From positions 62,001 to 126,000 of the forward strand of contig NZ_QLYX01000019.1 of assembly GCF_003289645.1 (NCBI RefSeq): 64,000 bases of DNA. The letters are read 5' to 3'. Source of the stretch: Actinomadura craniellae. Lineage in GTDB: Bacteria; Actinomycetota; Actinomycetes; Streptosporangiales; Streptosporangiaceae. Positions 1-10,018 of the stretch are shown piece by piece (position 1 is the stretch's first letter; the number at the start of each line of letters is the position of its first letter). The translations under genes were made by a program, and so were the position numbers. The notes beneath the pieces were generated by a model. It was not told the origin of the DNA and did no database searches. It saw nothing but the letters and a program-made list of their open reading frames with translations.

Positions 1-1871
1 CGGGTGTGCCCGCGCGCCGCCAGCGCGGTCAGGGAGCCGCAGGACTCGGTGCGCTGCTCCGCCGGGGTCAGCGCCGTCATGTTCGCGTAGGTCGCCCCGT
101 GGCTGACGAACCGCCAGCCGTGCGCGGCCTGCAACCCCGCCAGCTCGGCCCAGCCGGCGTAGTCGGTGAAGTTCGGGGTGCAGTGGCGGCCGGCCTCCAG
201 CGCCCGGTTCACCACGATCGTGCCGGTGGCCCGGACGCCCCGGGCGGTCAGCTCCCGGGCGACCTCGTCCAGCGGCACGGCCCCCGGCACCGGCCGGCAG
301 GCGTGGTCGACCACCCCCCACTGCGACCGGCTCAGCAGCAGCGTCGTGTATCCGGTGCCGTCCGGCCGGTGGTCGAAGCGCACGTTCGGCCGCCCGCCGC
401 CGGGGGCGCTCGCGACGTTGCCTGCCGCGTCCAGCGCCTCGACGTGCACCAGGTAGCCGCCCGGCGCCGGCGGGGTCCAGTCGTAGGACCATTCCACGGA
501 CCGGGTGCCGGGCCGGACCGTGGCCGGGACGATCCGTCGGTAGGCGCCCCAGCCTTCGCCGGGCCGCCACCACCGGCCGGTGGCCCGGTCCATGATCCCC
601 ACGTAGACGGCGGTGACCGCCACGTCGTCGGCGGCGGTGCCCGCGATCCGCACGGGGGAGCCGAGGACGGCCTGCCCGGCCCGGGGGGCGGTGAACGCCG
701 CCTGGGGCGCGGTGGTGTCGGCGGGCGCGGGGGAGGCCGCGAACCCGAGCTGCGGCGGGTTCGTGACGCTCCGCCCGGCGCCGTCCACCGCGGTCACCCG
801 GAGGGCGAAGTCGCCGGGCCCCGGCGGGGTCCAGGAGAACGTCCAGCCGGTGCCGGTGAAGGTGCGCCGGTCGCCCGTCACCGCGGTCGTCGCGCCGGGC
901 ACCGGCCCGGTCGGCGCGGCCGGGTGCCGGACGTACTCGCCCCAGCTCCCGTCGGCGTGCCACCACCGGCCGGTGGTGCGGTCCTGGACCGCGGCCCACA
1001 CCTCGGCGACGCCCCGGGTGTCGGTGGCGGTTCCGGTCCAGGTGACCGCCCGGCCCGCGGGGTGGGTGCGGCCCGGCTCGCCGGCGATCTGGACGGCGGG
1101 GTCGGCGCCGTCCCCGGCGAACCGGCGGTACGGCAGGTCGGGGTCGGTCTGGCCGGCGGTGTCGCGGGCCCGGACCTGGAAGGCGTAGTCGCCGTCGGCC
1201 GGCGGGGTCCAGGTGTACGACCACCCGGTCAGCGCCGTGCCCGGGGCGGCGAGCGCGGCCTGCTGCCACTGCTGGCCGCCCCAGCTCCCGTCGGCGTGCC
1301 ACCACCGGCCGGTGCCGCGGTCCTGCACGGCGATCTGGACCTCCCGGACCCCCATGTCGTCGGCGGCCAGCCCGCGGGCGGTCAGCGGCGTCCCGGCGGG
1401 GACGGGCTGGTCCTGTGCGGGCTGGGCGAGCGCGGCGGCCGGGCGCTCCCGGGCGGGCAGGTCGAGCGCGGTGAACCGGGCGAACGGCGGGGTGGGGTCC
1501 GTCGCCCCGGCGGGGTCCGCGGCGAACACCTGGACCAGGTAGTCCCCGCCGGCCGGCGGGGTCCAGGTGTAGGACCACGCGGTGCCGGCCAGCGCGGCGG
1601 GGTGCCGTTGCTGGTCGCCCCAGGTTCCGTCGCCGCGCCACCACAGCCGGGTGAGCCGGTCCTGCACGGCGACCCGGACGGACGCGGCGCCGCTCGCGGT
1701 GCCGTGGAAGGCGAGGGCCCCGGTCCGGTGCAGGGTGTCCTGCCCGGTGGGGGCGGTGATGGCGGCGTCCGCCGCCGCCCGGCCGTGCGCCGGGGCGGCC
1801 GGCAGCGCGGCGGTGACCAGCCCGGCGGCGGCGAGGGCGCCGGAGAAGGTGAGGGCGCGGCGGTCAGTCAC
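1..1871 (-). CDS. Polysaccharide deacetylase-like protein with four Ig-like repeats (C-terminus beyond window)
   Basis: The frame is open from GTG at 1871 to the window edge, about 623 codons. A twin-Arg-like start (TDRR) and a hydrophobic Ala/Leu segment form a signal peptide. Four beta-sandwich-like repeats of roughly 120 residues follow, each with a W-W-x-G-x-G-x-WG motif and a YTWTPP-type strand. After about residue 500 the sequence resembles NodB-fold deacetylases: FVSHGATYANMT, then ERTES-C-GSL as far as the edge. The GTG overlaps the stop of the upstream PstS-like gene by eight bases, so it is the last visible gene of the pst-like operon. Inferred role: an exported enzyme that de-N-acetylates or trims surface glycan. 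The metal-binding residues that would confirm catalysis cannot all be judged because the C-terminus is missing. Confidence 0.7.
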   Translation of the reverse strand, partial: MTDRRALTFSGALAAAGLVTAALPAAPAHGRAAADAAITAPTGQDTLHRTGALAFHGTASGAASVRVAVQDRLTRLWWRGDGTWGDQQRHPAALAGTAWSYTWTPPAGGDYLVQVFAADPAGATDPTPPFARFTALDLPARERPAAALAQPAQDQPVPAGTPLTARGLAADDMGVREVQIAVQDRGTGRWWHADGSWGGQQWQQAALAAPGTALTGWSYTWTPPADGDYAFQVRARDTAGQTDPDLPYRRFAGDGADPAVQIAGEPGRTHPAGRAVTWTGTATDTRGVAEVWAAVQDRTTGRWWHADGSWGEYVRHPAAPTGPVPGATTAVTGDRRTFTGTGWTFSWTPPGPGDFALRVTAVDGAGRSVTNPPQLGFAASPAPADTTAPQAAFTAPRAGQAVLGSPVRIAGTAADDVAVTAVYVGIMDRATGRWWRPGEGWGAYRRIVPATVRPGTRSVEWSYDWTPPAPGGYLVHVEALDAAGNVASAPGGGRPNVRFDHRPDGTGYTTLLLSRSQWGVVDHACRPVPGAVPLDEVARELTARGVRATGTIVVNRALEAGRHCTPNFTDYAGWAELAGLQAAHGWRFVSHGATYANMTALTPAEQRTESCGSLTALAARGHT

Positions 1872-3450
1872 GTCGCTTCACCCGGCGGGCCACGGCGGCG
1901 ATCGGGGTGGGCAGGAAGACCAGCCCGAGCAGGCCGAGCGCCGCGACGTACAGCGCCCAGGGCACCCCCGCCGACTGGGCCGCCTTCGAGACGTTGCTCG
2001 CTGCGGCCGCCGCCTGGGTGGGGCTCACCGACTGGTTGACGCCGGCTGTGGGGCCGGCGGTCCCGGCCGCGGCGGTCGTCGCGCCCGGGGTGGCGCTGCC
2101 GGGCCCGCCGGGCCCGCCGGCGCTGCCCCCGGTGCCGCCACCGGCCGCGGCCCCGCCGCCCCCGGCGCCGCCGCCCCGGCCGGTCCGGCCGGCCTCGCCG
2201 CACTGGGTGCCGTCGGGCAGCTTGAGGCTCTCGTAGAACTGCCCCCACTGGGCCGGGTTGCCGGGGATGGCCGGCCGGCCGGGCACGCCGCCGAGCGCGC
2301 TGAAGCCCTGCTGGATCAGGTTGGTGGGCAGCGGCGAGTAGCCCAGCGCGGCGGCCTTCTTCTGCCCCTCGGTGATCGAGTAGAGGATGAACCGGCCCAT
2401 CGCCTGGCCCTTCTGCGGGTCCAGGCCCTCGGTCGGCAGGATCACGTAGTTGTAGCTGGAGATCGGGTACGCCTTGGCGTGCGGGTGGTCGTAGACCCGG
2501 TCGAGGTTGTAGGTCCCGTCGCCGTTGCGGTCGGCCCGGGTGAGCGCGACGGCCTGGTGGCAGGGTTCCGGCAGCAGGTAGTTGCCCGCCTGGTTGCGCA
2601 CCCGGGCCACCGGCACGCCGCGCTGTAGGGCGTACGCGTACTCGGCGTACCCGATCCGGTCGGCGTAGCGCTGCACGTGGTTGGCCAGGCCGTCGGAGCC
2701 CGTCTTGTAGTCGGTGTCGGCGCGGCCCTGCGGCCACTTGTCGGTGGCCGAGCAGATGCGCGAGGTGCAGTCCTCGGCGGGCTGGTGCTGGCCGGTGCGC
2801 GACCGGCCCTCCATGAAGGTCCGCCACCGGCCGGGGTCCTGCTTGCTGAGGTACTCGGTGAAGACCGAGGTGGTGCCCGAGCCCTCGGTGCGGACCACCG
2901 AGCGCGGCTGGGTGTGCGGCAGCCGGTTGCGCAGGTGCGGGTTCTCCGCCGCGATGGCGGGGTCGTCCCAGTACATCCGGGCCTCGCCGTGCTCGGCGGC
3001 GAAGTAGCCGTTGGTCAGGATGCGGACCAGCAGTTTGCCTGACAGTTGCAGGTCGGTGATGGGCCGTCCGGCCCGGTCCTTGAGGTTGTAGAGGATCGCG
3101 GTGCCGCCCGCCACCAGCGGCGCGTAGGTGTACTTGAAGTTCGGCACGTTCTCGTCGCCGAGCCCGCCCGGGAAGCGGTACGACACGTCGCTGGAGGCGA
3201 AGTCGACGAGCCTGCGGGCGAACTGGTCGCGTCCGGCGGTGGAGCCGATGGGGTTGAAGTTGACCCGCAGGCTCTGGGAGCGGGCGACGTCGGCGGTCCA
3301 CTGCTGGATCGCGACCGCCGCGAACGTGGAGCCCGACCCGCTGACCGCGGGCAGGGCGGACGAGGCCGCGGCGGGGGAGGGCGCGGCCACGGCGGCGAGC
3401 GCGCAGACGGTGCAGAGCGCGGTCGCGGAGGTGACGGACTTCTTGATCAT
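1864..3450 (-). CDS. PstS-like substrate-binding protein with C-terminal membrane anchor
   Basis: This 528-residue protein starts at ATG 3450 with GGAG about seven bases upstream, nine bases after pstB. A signal peptide (residues 1-30) precedes a PstS-type fold, recognisable from SGSGSTFAA near the mature N-terminus, GSTAGRDQF, and the serine-rich TEGSGTTSVFTEYL ligand-loop region. Unlike ordinary lipoprotein PstS there is no lipobox Cys. Instead, after about residue 420 comes a Gly/Ala/Pro-rich linker, then one transmembrane helix and an Arg/Lys tail (RRVKRRD). It is therefore predicted to stay tethered to the membrane facing outward. It lies last among the transporter genes, whereas pstS usually comes first. 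The phosphate ligand is inferred from the family only. Confidence 0.8.
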   Translation of the reverse strand: MIKKSVTSATALCTVCALAAVAAPSPAAASSALPAVSGSGSTFAAVAIQQWTADVARSQSLRVNFNPIGSTAGRDQFARRLVDFASSDVSYRFPGGLGDENVPNFKYTYAPLVAGGTAILYNLKDRAGRPITDLQLSGKLLVRILTNGYFAAEHGEARMYWDDPAIAAENPHLRNRLPHTQPRSVVRTEGSGTTSVFTEYLSKQDPGRWRTFMEGRSRTGQHQPAEDCTSRICSATDKWPQGRADTDYKTGSDGLANHVQRYADRIGYAEYAYALQRGVPVARVRNQAGNYLLPEPCHQAVALTRADRNGDGTYNLDRVYDHPHAKAYPISSYNYVILPTEGLDPQKGQAMGRFILYSITEGQKKAAALGYSPLPTNLIQQGFSALGGVPGRPAIPGNPAQWGQFYESLKLPDGTQCGEAGRTGRGGGAGGGGAAAGGGTGGSAGGPGGPGSATPGATTAAAGTAGPTAGVNQSVSPTQAAAAASNVSKAAQSAGVPWALYVAALGLLGLVFLPTPIAAVARRVKRRD

Positions 3451-3459
3451 TGCGGGCTC

Positions 3460-4278
3460 CTATCCGAACCGGCCGTGCACGTAGTCGGCGGTCCGCGGGT
3501 CCTCCGGGTCGCCGAACAGCCGCTCGGTGGGGCCGGACTCGACGACGCGGCCCGGCTGGTCCTCGGCGGCGAGGAAGAAGGCGCAGCGCTGGGAGACCCG
3601 CTGGGCCTGCTGCATGTTGTGCGTGACGATGATGATCGTGACCTGTGAGCGCAGCTCGCCGATGGTCTCCTCGATCCGCCGGGTGGAGGTGGGGTCGAGT
3701 GCCGAGCACGGCTCGTCCATCAGCAGCACTTCGGGCCGCACGGTCAGCGACCGGGCGATGCACAGCCGCTGCTGCTGGCCGCCGGACAGCCCGCCGGCCG
3801 GGGCGCGCAGCCGGTTGCGCACCTCGTTCCACAGCCCGGCCCGGCGCAGGCTGTCCTCGATCAGGCCGTCGCGGTCGGTGGCCCTGGTCCCGGTCAGCCG
3901 CAGCCCGGCGGCCACGTTGTCGGCGATGCTCATGGCCGGGAACGGGTTGGGCTTCTGGAAGACCATGCCGACCCGCCGCCGGACCTGGGTGACCCGCAGC
4001 GTCCCGCCGTAGATGTCGTCGCCGTCGAGCAGTACCGAGCCGGCCAGCGAGGCGCCGGGGATGATCTCGTGCATCCGGTTGAGGGTGCGCAGGAAGGTCG
4101 ACTTGCCGCAGCCGGACGGGCCGATCAGCGCGGTGACCGCGCCCGCCCCCATCTCCAGGTTCACGTCTTCGAGCACCTTGCGGGTGCCGAACCAGGCGCT
4201 CACCCGCTCGGCGCGCAGCGTGCCGCCCTCGGCCGCGGCCGGCGCCGGCGTGGTGGGCGTGGACGCTTCAGTGGTCAT
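3460..4278 (-). CDS. pstB: Phosphate ABC transporter ATP-binding protein PstB
   Basis: A 272-residue ABC ATPase that energises the PstCA channel at the cytoplasmic face. Walker A is GPSGCGKST (about residue 55), the Q-loop is FQKPNPFP, which is characteristic of PstB, the signature is LSGGQQQRL, Walker B is [12 protein letters not shown], and the switch His is in IVTHNM. The ATG at 4278 overlaps the pstA stop (ATGA), which fixes the start and indicates translational coupling. A Thr/Pro/Ala-rich stretch of about 20 residues precedes the ABC core. All catalytic motifs are intact. Confidence 0.93.
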   Translation of the reverse strand: MTTEASTPTTPAPAAAEGGTLRAERVSAWFGTRKVLEDVNLEMGAGAVTALIGPSGCGKSTFLRTLNRMHEIIPGASLAGSVLLDGDDIYGGTLRVTQVRRRVGMVFQKPNPFPAMSIADNVAAGLRLTGTRATDRDGLIEDSLRRAGLWNEVRNRLRAPAGGLSGGQQQRLCIARSLTVRPEVLLMDEPCSALDPTSTRRIEETIGELRSQVTIIIVTHNMQQAQRVSQRCAFFLAAEDQPGRVVESGPTERLFGDPEDPRTADYVHGRFG

Positions 4279-5414
4279 CGCGGGGTCCGTTCCTGTCGGG
4301 GCTTGGCGGCGGGCTCGGTGGCGGGCTTCGGGGCCGGCCGGCGGACCCGCGCGGTGCGGGGCCGGCCGAGCAGCCGGGCGAGGACGAAGAGCACGAGCAC
4401 CAGGGCGAGCAGCACCAGGGCGCCCGCCCAGGCCCGCTGCACCTGGGTGTCCTGGGAGCTGCTGACCTGGTTGTAGACGAACAGCGGCAGGTCGTCCTGC
4501 TGGCCGGAGAACACGTTGGCGTTGAGGGTGGACGAGCCGAACGCGGTGAGGATCATCGGGGCGGTCTCGCCCACCACCCGGGCCATGCCGAGGATCACCG
4601 CGGTCGACAGGCCGGCCCGGGCGGTCGGGAGCACCACCATGAGCACGGTGCGCCACTGCGGCGCGCCCAGCGCGAGCGACGCCTCCCGCAGCCCGCCGGG
4701 CACCACCCGCAGCACCTGTTCGGCGGTGATGGTGACGGTGGGCAGCATCAGCACGGCCAGCGCCAGGCTGCCCGCGAAGCCGGAGAACCCCCAGCCGAAC
4801 TGCAGGATCAGGATCGAGTAGACGAACAGCCCCGCGACGATCGACGGCAGCGCGGTCATCGCGTCGGCGACCAGGCGGGTGGGGCGGGTGAGCGGGCCGC
4901 GCACCTCGTTCAGGTAGACCGCGGTGAGCACGCCCAGCGGCACCGAGATCAGCGTGGCCACGCCGAGCTGCTCCAGCGTGCCGATGATCGAGTGCATGGC
5001 GCCGCCCTCGGTCGCCGCCGACAGCGGCCCGGTGACTGCCAGGGTCTCGGTGAAGAAGTTGAGCCGCAGCACCGGGGCACCCTTGTAGATCACGTAGCCG
5101 ATCACGCCGAGGATCGGGGTGACGGCCGCCAGCGCGCCGGTGGTGATGAGCACGCCCATCACCCGGTCCGCGGCGATCACCGGGCCGTGGCCGTCCCGGG
5201 TGATCAGCCAGTAGGCCAGCAGGAACAGCCCGTACCAGCAGACCGCGAAACCGACGGCCTGCACGGTGAACGGCATCAGCCGGGCGAAGATCAGCCAGGT
5301 GATCGCGAACGAGGTGACGGCCGCGCCGGCGAACTCCGCCAGGTCGGCGCCGGCGCCCGTCCTGGTGCGCCGCCGGGGGGCCGGCCGGGGCGCGGCGATG
5401 GGCTGGGTCGTCAT
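4275..5414 (-). CDS. pstA: Phosphate ABC transporter permease PstA
   Basis: A 379-residue permease whose ATG at 5414 overlaps the pstC stop (ATGA). An Arg/Pro-rich cytoplasmic N-terminus (RTRTG) leads to two extra hydrophobic segments, then a BPD_transp_1 domain of about six helices. The EAA-loop region reads [14 protein letters not shown]. Further family segments are [12 protein letters not shown] and [13 protein letters not shown], both typical of PstA. The C-terminus is a basic, Pro-rich tail. It forms the membrane channel with PstC and couples to PstB. Confidence 0.92.
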   Translation of the reverse strand: MTTQPIAAPRPAPRRRTRTGAGADLAEFAGAAVTSFAITWLIFARLMPFTVQAVGFAVCWYGLFLLAYWLITRDGHGPVIAADRVMGVLITTGALAAVTPILGVIGYVIYKGAPVLRLNFFTETLAVTGPLSAATEGGAMHSIIGTLEQLGVATLISVPLGVLTAVYLNEVRGPLTRPTRLVADAMTALPSIVAGLFVYSILILQFGWGFSGFAGSLALAVLMLPTVTITAEQVLRVVPGGLREASLALGAPQWRTVLMVVLPTARAGLSTAVILGMARVVGETAPMILTAFGSSTLNANVFSGQQDDLPLFVYNQVSSSQDTQVQRAWAGALVLLALVLVLFVLARLLGRPRTARVRRPAPKPATEPAAKPRQERTPR

Positions 5415-6391
5415 GCTTCGACTCCCGCTCCGGATCGGGACCGGCTCACCACGAGCGCGGCCAGCATGTTGATCACGAATGTCACGGCGAACAGCGCCAG
5501 GCCGGCGGCCATCAGCGCGCTGAGCCCCATCGTCTGCGCGTCCTTGAACTGCACCGCGATGGCGCTGGCGACGGTGATGCCGCCGTTCTCCAGCACCCGC
5601 GGCTTGATCTCGAAGGTGACGCTGAGGATCAGGGTGGCGGCCAGCGTCTCGCCCAGCGCCCGGCCCAGGCCGAGCATCGAGCCGCCCACGATCCCGCCCC
5701 GCCCGAACGGCAGGACGACCGTGCGGATCATCCCCCAGCGGGTGGCGCCCAGCGCCAGCGCGCCCTCGCACTCGTGCCGCGGGGTCTGCGACAGCACCTC
5801 GCGGATGATCGAGGTGGCGATCGGGATCGTCATCAGCGAGATCACCAGCCCGGCGTTGAACAGGGAGGCGCCGATCGCGGCGGCCCGCATGAACGGCAGG
5901 CTCCCGCCGAGCTCGTCCACCGCCCACTGCTCGATCGGCAGCAGCAGGGGGATCAGGAAGAACAGCCCCCAGATGGCGAAGATCAGGCTCGGGATGGCGG
6001 CCATCAGGTCGATCAGCGAGGTGAGCGTCTGCTTGATCCGGCGCGGCGCGTACTCGTTGATGAAGATCGCGGTGGCCACCGAGACCGGGAACGTCACCGC
6101 CATCGCCACCAGGGCGGTGACGAACGTGCCGAACAGCATGGCGGACACCCCGAACCGGGGCTGCTGGCCGTCGGGCCGCCATTCCTTGACGGTGATGAAC
6201 GACCAGCCGGCCTCGCGCAGCGCCGGCATCGCGCGGATCAGCAGGAAGACGCCGATCAGCACGATCAGGGCCAGCGTGACGGCCGCGGCGGCGGTGGCCA
6301 GCGAGCGGTACAACCGGTCGCCGCGGGTGAGCCGGGTCTCGATCTTCCGGCGTTCCGGGCCGGCCTCCGGCACGGCGGTGGAGGGTGCCAC
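5411..6391 (-). CDS. pstC: Phosphate ABC transporter permease PstC
   Basis: A 326-residue permease and the first gene of the leftward operon. The start is GTG at 6391 with AAAGGA seven bases upstream. Helices include the N-terminal [15 protein letters not shown] segment, FINEYAP, the [14 protein letters not shown] segment typical of PstC, and an EAA-like loop [14 protein letters not shown]. It overlaps pstA by four bases. The 220 bp upstream are shared with a divergent PstS-like gene. No PhoP (PHO-box) repeats could be picked out by eye in that gap, so phosphate regulation is an assumption. Confidence 0.92.
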   Translation of the reverse strand: MAPSTAVPEAGPERRKIETRLTRGDRLYRSLATAAAAVTLALIVLIGVFLLIRAMPALREAGWSFITVKEWRPDGQQPRFGVSAMLFGTFVTALVAMAVTFPVSVATAIFINEYAPRRIKQTLTSLIDLMAAIPSLIFAIWGLFFLIPLLLPIEQWAVDELGGSLPFMRAAAIGASLFNAGLVISLMTIPIATSIIREVLSQTPRHECEGALALGATRWGMIRTVVLPFGRGGIVGGSMLGLGRALGETLAATLILSVTFEIKPRVLENGGITVASAIAVQFKDAQTMGLSALMAAGLALFAVTFVINMLAALVVSRSRSGAGVEA

Positions 6392-6611
6392 GGCCGGTCC
6401 TTTCTGGGAGTTCGGTTGCAGGTGGGCTCAGTGTCGAGGTCCGCCGCTGACCGCGGTGGGACGTGCCGGTAAACGGGCGCCTAAGGCGCAACGGCGCGAA
6501 ACGGCAGGGCGGGCACAGCCATTGCCAGCGGGTACGTCCCGGCGTTTCCCTGAGTGCGGTTTCTGCGCGAGACGCGGGCACGCGGCTCGGGGCTTCGAGG
6601 GGCGGACGAAG
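6392..6611. promoter_or_regulatory. Divergent promoter region between pstC and a PstS-like gene
   Basis: This 220-bp gap separates two operons transcribed away from each other, so it must hold both promoters. No convincing -35/-10 pair or pho-box direct repeat is visible. The GC content stays high. Confidence 0.4.
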
Positions 6612-8819
6612 ATGCTCAGAAGGACATGGCGGGCGACACTCGCCGTCGGCGTGGCGGCCGCTCCGGTGGTGGTGGCCGCCCCGGCGGCGCAGGCGGTGGG
6701 CGAACCCGTCGTGGAGGTGTGGACGGCCGCGGCCGACGGCACCCGGATCGACGGCAAGAACACCGCGCGGGTGACCCCCGGCCAGACGGTGAACGTCCGC
6801 TGGAGCGGCTTCCGGCCCAACTCCACGGTGGTTATCAGCCAGTGCCTGGCCCCGATCGCGGCGAAGAACAACTACGGCGCGGTGTCCTGGGTCTACGACC
6901 GCTACTGCGCGCACCAGACCCGGTTCCGGGCGAACACCGGCCCGGACGGCACGGGCACGGCGAGCTACCCGGTCAAGGTCGGCAAGTACGCCCCGGTCGT
7001 CATCACCGACACCGGCAACAGCGAGGTCCAGAACGAGTCGTTCAAGTGCAACGGCCAGGCGGACGGGCCGGTCACCAACGACTGCGTGGTCGTGGTCAGC
7101 GAGTGCGAGTGGAGCCAGCCCCTGGAGCTGTTCCAGGTGACGGGCCAGCCGGTCACGCTCCGGCCCCGGGCGCCCCGGCCGGGCGTCACCGACCCCTCGG
7201 TGGCCGCCGCGAGCAGCTGGATCAAGTTCGGCGGCAACCCCGACGGCACGCCCGCCACGACGCTCTTCCCGGCACCGGAGTGGCCGAGGCTGCCCGACCC
7301 GCCACAGCCGCCGGAACTGCCGCCGCTGGGCGGCGACCCGGTCGGCGCCCCGATCCAGGGGGCGGGCTCGGTCAACACCGGCACCCTGCTGGACGCCTGG
7401 CTGGCCGGGGTGCGCCGGCTCGCCCAGCCCGCCGACGTGGACTTCATCCGCGGCACCTCCTTCTTCGGCGCCGAGCAGCTCCGGGCGGGCTTCCAGAGCG
7501 GGTTCACCGCGGGCGCCGACTACGCGGTGACGGGTGTCCCGTTCACCGCCGAGGAGGCGGGCGGCGCCGTGGTGTACGCGCCGATCAGCCTTACCGCGCT
7601 GGCCGTGGCGTACGCGGCGGAGTACGGCGGGACGGGGCTGAACGACATCAGGCTGGCGCCCGACGCGCTGGCCATGATGCTCGGCGACGGTGACGGCGTC
7701 GCGAGCGGCAACTGGTCCGACGGCCCGACCATCCCGGGGCCGACCGGCGCCGACAACGGCGGCTGCGACCTGCCGGTCCTCACCACCCAGCCGATCTACC
7801 GCAGCGGCAAGTCCGCGCAGAACCAGGTGCTGTCGTCGTGGCTGTCGGCGACCCTGCCTGCCGAGCGGTTCCGGACGTTCTTCGTGTCCGAGCCCGGCTC
7901 CGCCGAGCTCTCCCCGACCCGGGCCGCCGCTAGCCGGTCGTCGGAGAACGGCTCGCAGGGCGCGTACAACATCGCCACCCGGTTCGGGAAGGCGGTCGCG
8001 GCCGACCCGAACAACCCCGGTGACGTCGCGCGGGCCCGCACCGAGCGGCTGCGCGTCGGGCCGGTCGGCTACACCGACGTCACCGAGGTCGGGATCATCC
8101 GGGAGAAGGGGCTGCCGCTGCCGGTGGCGCCGTTGAAGAACGCCGCGGGCAAGTACGCCGCCCCGACCAAGGAGTCCATCCTGGACGCCTATGCGGTGAT
8201 GCGGCGCGCCGCCGACGGCACGCTGGCCCCCACGTTCGACCACCCCGACCGGCCCGGCATGTACCCGCTGCCGATGGCGCACTACCTCGCGGTGCCCCGG
8301 ACCGACGCCCAGGGCGCCAACCCGATGCCGATCGCCAAGCGGAAGACGCTCGCGGCCTTCATCCAGTACGCGGTGGGCGACGACGCGCAGCGCCGCGTCG
8401 AGGAGCTGGGCGGGGTGCCGCTGCCGGAGGAGCTGCGCAAGCAGGCCCGGGACGTGGCCGCCATGCTGCTGCGGCCCGACCCGCCGAAGAAGGGCGGCAA
8501 CGGCGGCGGTGGCGGCACCGGGGGCGGTGGCACCGGCGGTGGCGGCGGTCTCGGCGGCGGCTCGACCACGCCGACGGGCGGCCTCGGTGGCCCGGCGCCC
8601 CAGCCGAGCGCGACGCCCGCCCCGTCCTCCCCCGCGCCCTCCGCTCCCGCGGTCCTGCCCGTCAGCAACCCCGGTACGGTGCGCGGCGGCAAGATCCCGG
8701 CCGCCACCGGCGTCGTGCCCATCGCGATCATCGTGATCATCGGCGCGGCGGCGGCGGGCCTGGGCGGCGGCTGGCGGGGCTACCTGATCTGGCGCGGGCG
8801 CCAGGCCGGGCGGTCATGA
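6612..8819 (+). CDS. Large secreted PstS-like protein with C-terminal membrane anchor
   Basis: A 735-residue protein starting at ATG 6612. A signal peptide ends near AAPAAQA (residue 25). An N-terminal domain of about 170 residues rich in paired Cys (SQCLAP, DRYCAHQT, FKCNG, NDCVV, SECEW) is followed by a PstS-like domain beginning at GAPIQGAGSVN and containing RGTSFFGAEQL and VTGVPFTAEEA. The C-terminus has a GGGGTGG linker, a Pro/Ser stretch and one transmembrane helix (VPIAIIVIIGAA) with a short basic tail. Phosphate-binding residues are not clearly conserved, so the ligand is unknown. Its stop overlaps the next gene (ATGA), coupling it to a sortase-fold protein. It may sense or capture a surface ligand rather than feed the Pst channel. 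Confidence 0.7.
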   Translation: MLRRTWRATLAVGVAAAPVVVAAPAAQAVGEPVVEVWTAAADGTRIDGKNTARVTPGQTVNVRWSGFRPNSTVVISQCLAPIAAKNNYGAVSWVYDRYCAHQTRFRANTGPDGTGTASYPVKVGKYAPVVITDTGNSEVQNESFKCNGQADGPVTNDCVVVVSECEWSQPLELFQVTGQPVTLRPRAPRPGVTDPSVAAASSWIKFGGNPDGTPATTLFPAPEWPRLPDPPQPPELPPLGGDPVGAPIQGAGSVNTGTLLDAWLAGVRRLAQPADVDFIRGTSFFGAEQLRAGFQSGFTAGADYAVTGVPFTAEEAGGAVVYAPISLTALAVAYAAEYGGTGLNDIRLAPDALAMMLGDGDGVASGNWSDGPTIPGPTGADNGGCDLPVLTTQPIYRSGKSAQNQVLSSWLSATLPAERFRTFFVSEPGSAELSPTRAAASRSSENGSQGAYNIATRFGKAVAADPNNPGDVARARTERLRVGPVGYTDVTEVGIIREKGLPLPVAPLKNAAGKYAAPTKESILDAYAVMRRAADGTLAPTFDHPDRPGMYPLPMAHYLAVPRTDAQGANPMPIAKRKTLAAFIQYAVGDDAQRRVEELGGVPLPEELRKQARDVAAMLLRPDPPKKGGNGGGGGTGGGGTGGGGGLGGGSTTPTGGLGGPAPQPSATPAPSSPAPSAPAVLPVSNPGTVRGGKIPAATGVVPIAIIVIIGAAAAGLGGGWRGYLIWRGRQAGRS

Positions 8820-10018
8820 AGGCGCCCGAAAAGCCGATGACGTCCGAGCCCAGCGGGCCACTCCGGGACGCCGAGGAGATGCTCGGCCGGTTCGAGTCGC
8901 TGGTCGAGGGGCTGGCGAGCGGCCCGCCCGGGGTCGACCGGGCACCCGCGCTGGTGGTCGCCGGCAAGGTGTCCGCCCTGCTCGGGCTGGTCGAGACCGA
9001 CGCCGACCCGGCGGTCCGCCGCCGGGTCGCCGGGCTGCGCGCCCGGCAGGAGGCGGCGCTGCTGCGGCTGGGCGGCCTGGGCGGGCTGGGCGGGACGCCC
9101 GCCGCCGTGCCGCCCCGGCAGGGTCTGGTCATCGACCTGTCCGGGCTGCGCGGCCCCGAGGGGCTGCGCGGGCTCGGCCGGGCGGTCACCACCTCGCTGA
9201 TGGTGATGGGCGTGCTGCTGCTGGCCTTCGCGGTCTACTCGGTGGCCTTCGGGCACCTGCTGTACGAGCGGGACCAGCGGCTGATGCTCGACCGGCTGAA
9301 CCGGGACTTCCAGGAGTCCGCCGCGATCGCCGCCGCGTCCGTGGCGGGCGACCGGAACCTGGCCGCCGCCCCGGCCCGCGGCACGCCCGTCGCGCTGCTG
9401 GAGATCCCCCGGATCGGCGTGCGCGAGGTGGTGGTCCAGGGCACCGGCACCAAGGAGCTGCGCAACGCGATCGGGCACTACCGGCCCTCCCCGATGCCGG
9501 GCCAGGTCGGCAACGCCGTCCTCGCCGGGCACCGCAACCTGTACGGCCGCCCGTTCGCCCGGCTGGGCGAGCTCCGGGCGGGCGACACCATCGCGGTGAC
9601 CACCCAGGAGGGCCGGTTCAGCTACACGGTCGAGCTGAGCGAGAGCGCCGGCACCGGCGACCAGGACTTCCTGTCGCAGGGCACCTTCGTCAACCGGCTC
9701 ACGCTGCTGACCACCGCCCCGCACGGCGAGGGCGGCCGGTTCGCCGTGGTGTCCAAGCTGCAGGGGAACGCCGCGGCGCTGAAGATCCGGGACGACCGGC
9801 AGCTCAAGTCCGACGAGCTGGGACTGGGCCGCGACTCCAGCGGCTGGTGGCCGACGCTGGGCTGGGGGCTGGCGATGCTGGGCACGCTGGTCGTCACCTC
9901 GCTGCTGTACCGGCGCTGGCGCAGGGTCTCCACCTACCTGATCACCACCCCGCCGCTGCTGGCGGTGGGGCTGCTGTGGTTCGAGTCCGTGGCCCGGCTG
10001 ATCCCCTCGACGTTCTGA
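8816..10018 (+). CDS. Sortase-fold membrane protein lacking the catalytic cysteine
   Basis: This 400-residue protein overlaps the preceding gene by four bases. Residues 1-100 are cytoplasmic and Leu/Gly-rich. A membrane helix (VMGVLLLAFAVYSVAF) precedes an extracellular sortase-like domain: ALLEIPRIGV, then IGHYRPSPMPGQVGN and LAGHRNLYG with the conserved His. At the end of the barrel an active enzyme has TLTTC; here it reads TLLTTAPHGEGG, so the Cys position is Ala. The Arg of the triad may survive in GGRFAVVSK. Two further helices close the C-terminus. As a transpeptidase it should be inactive; binding or scaffolding of sorting-signal-like tails is an inference. A GC-rich sequence error is unlikely because several codons are clear. 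Confidence 0.75.
   Translation: MKAPEKPMTSEPSGPLRDAEEMLGRFESLVEGLASGPPGVDRAPALVVAGKVSALLGLVETDADPAVRRRVAGLRARQEAALLRLGGLGGLGGTPAAVPPRQGLVIDLSGLRGPEGLRGLGRAVTTSLMVMGVLLLAFAVYSVAFGHLLYERDQRLMLDRLNRDFQESAAIAAASVAGDRNLAAAPARGTPVALLEIPRIGVREVVVQGTGTKELRNAIGHYRPSPMPGQVGNAVLAGHRNLYGRPFARLGELRAGDTIAVTTQEGRFSYTVELSESAGTGDQDFLSQGTFVNRLTLLTTAPHGEGGRFAVVSKLQGNAAALKIRDDRQLKSDELGLGRDSSGWWPTLGWGLAMLGTLVVTSLLYRRWRRVSTYLITTPPLLAVGLLWFESVARLIPSTF

Noticed and set aside
6-2039. 677-codon rightward open frame at the left end
   Set aside because: It is antisense to the deacetylase and the PstS-like gene, is extremely Arg/Gly/Pro-rich and has no motif; a typical GC-rich shadow.
4275-8282. 1335-codon leftward frame covering pstA, pstC and the gene beyond
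   Set aside because: Only the last 379 codons are PstA; the rest is out of frame with pstC and antisense to the PstS-like gene. The true start is the ATG overlapping the pstC stop.
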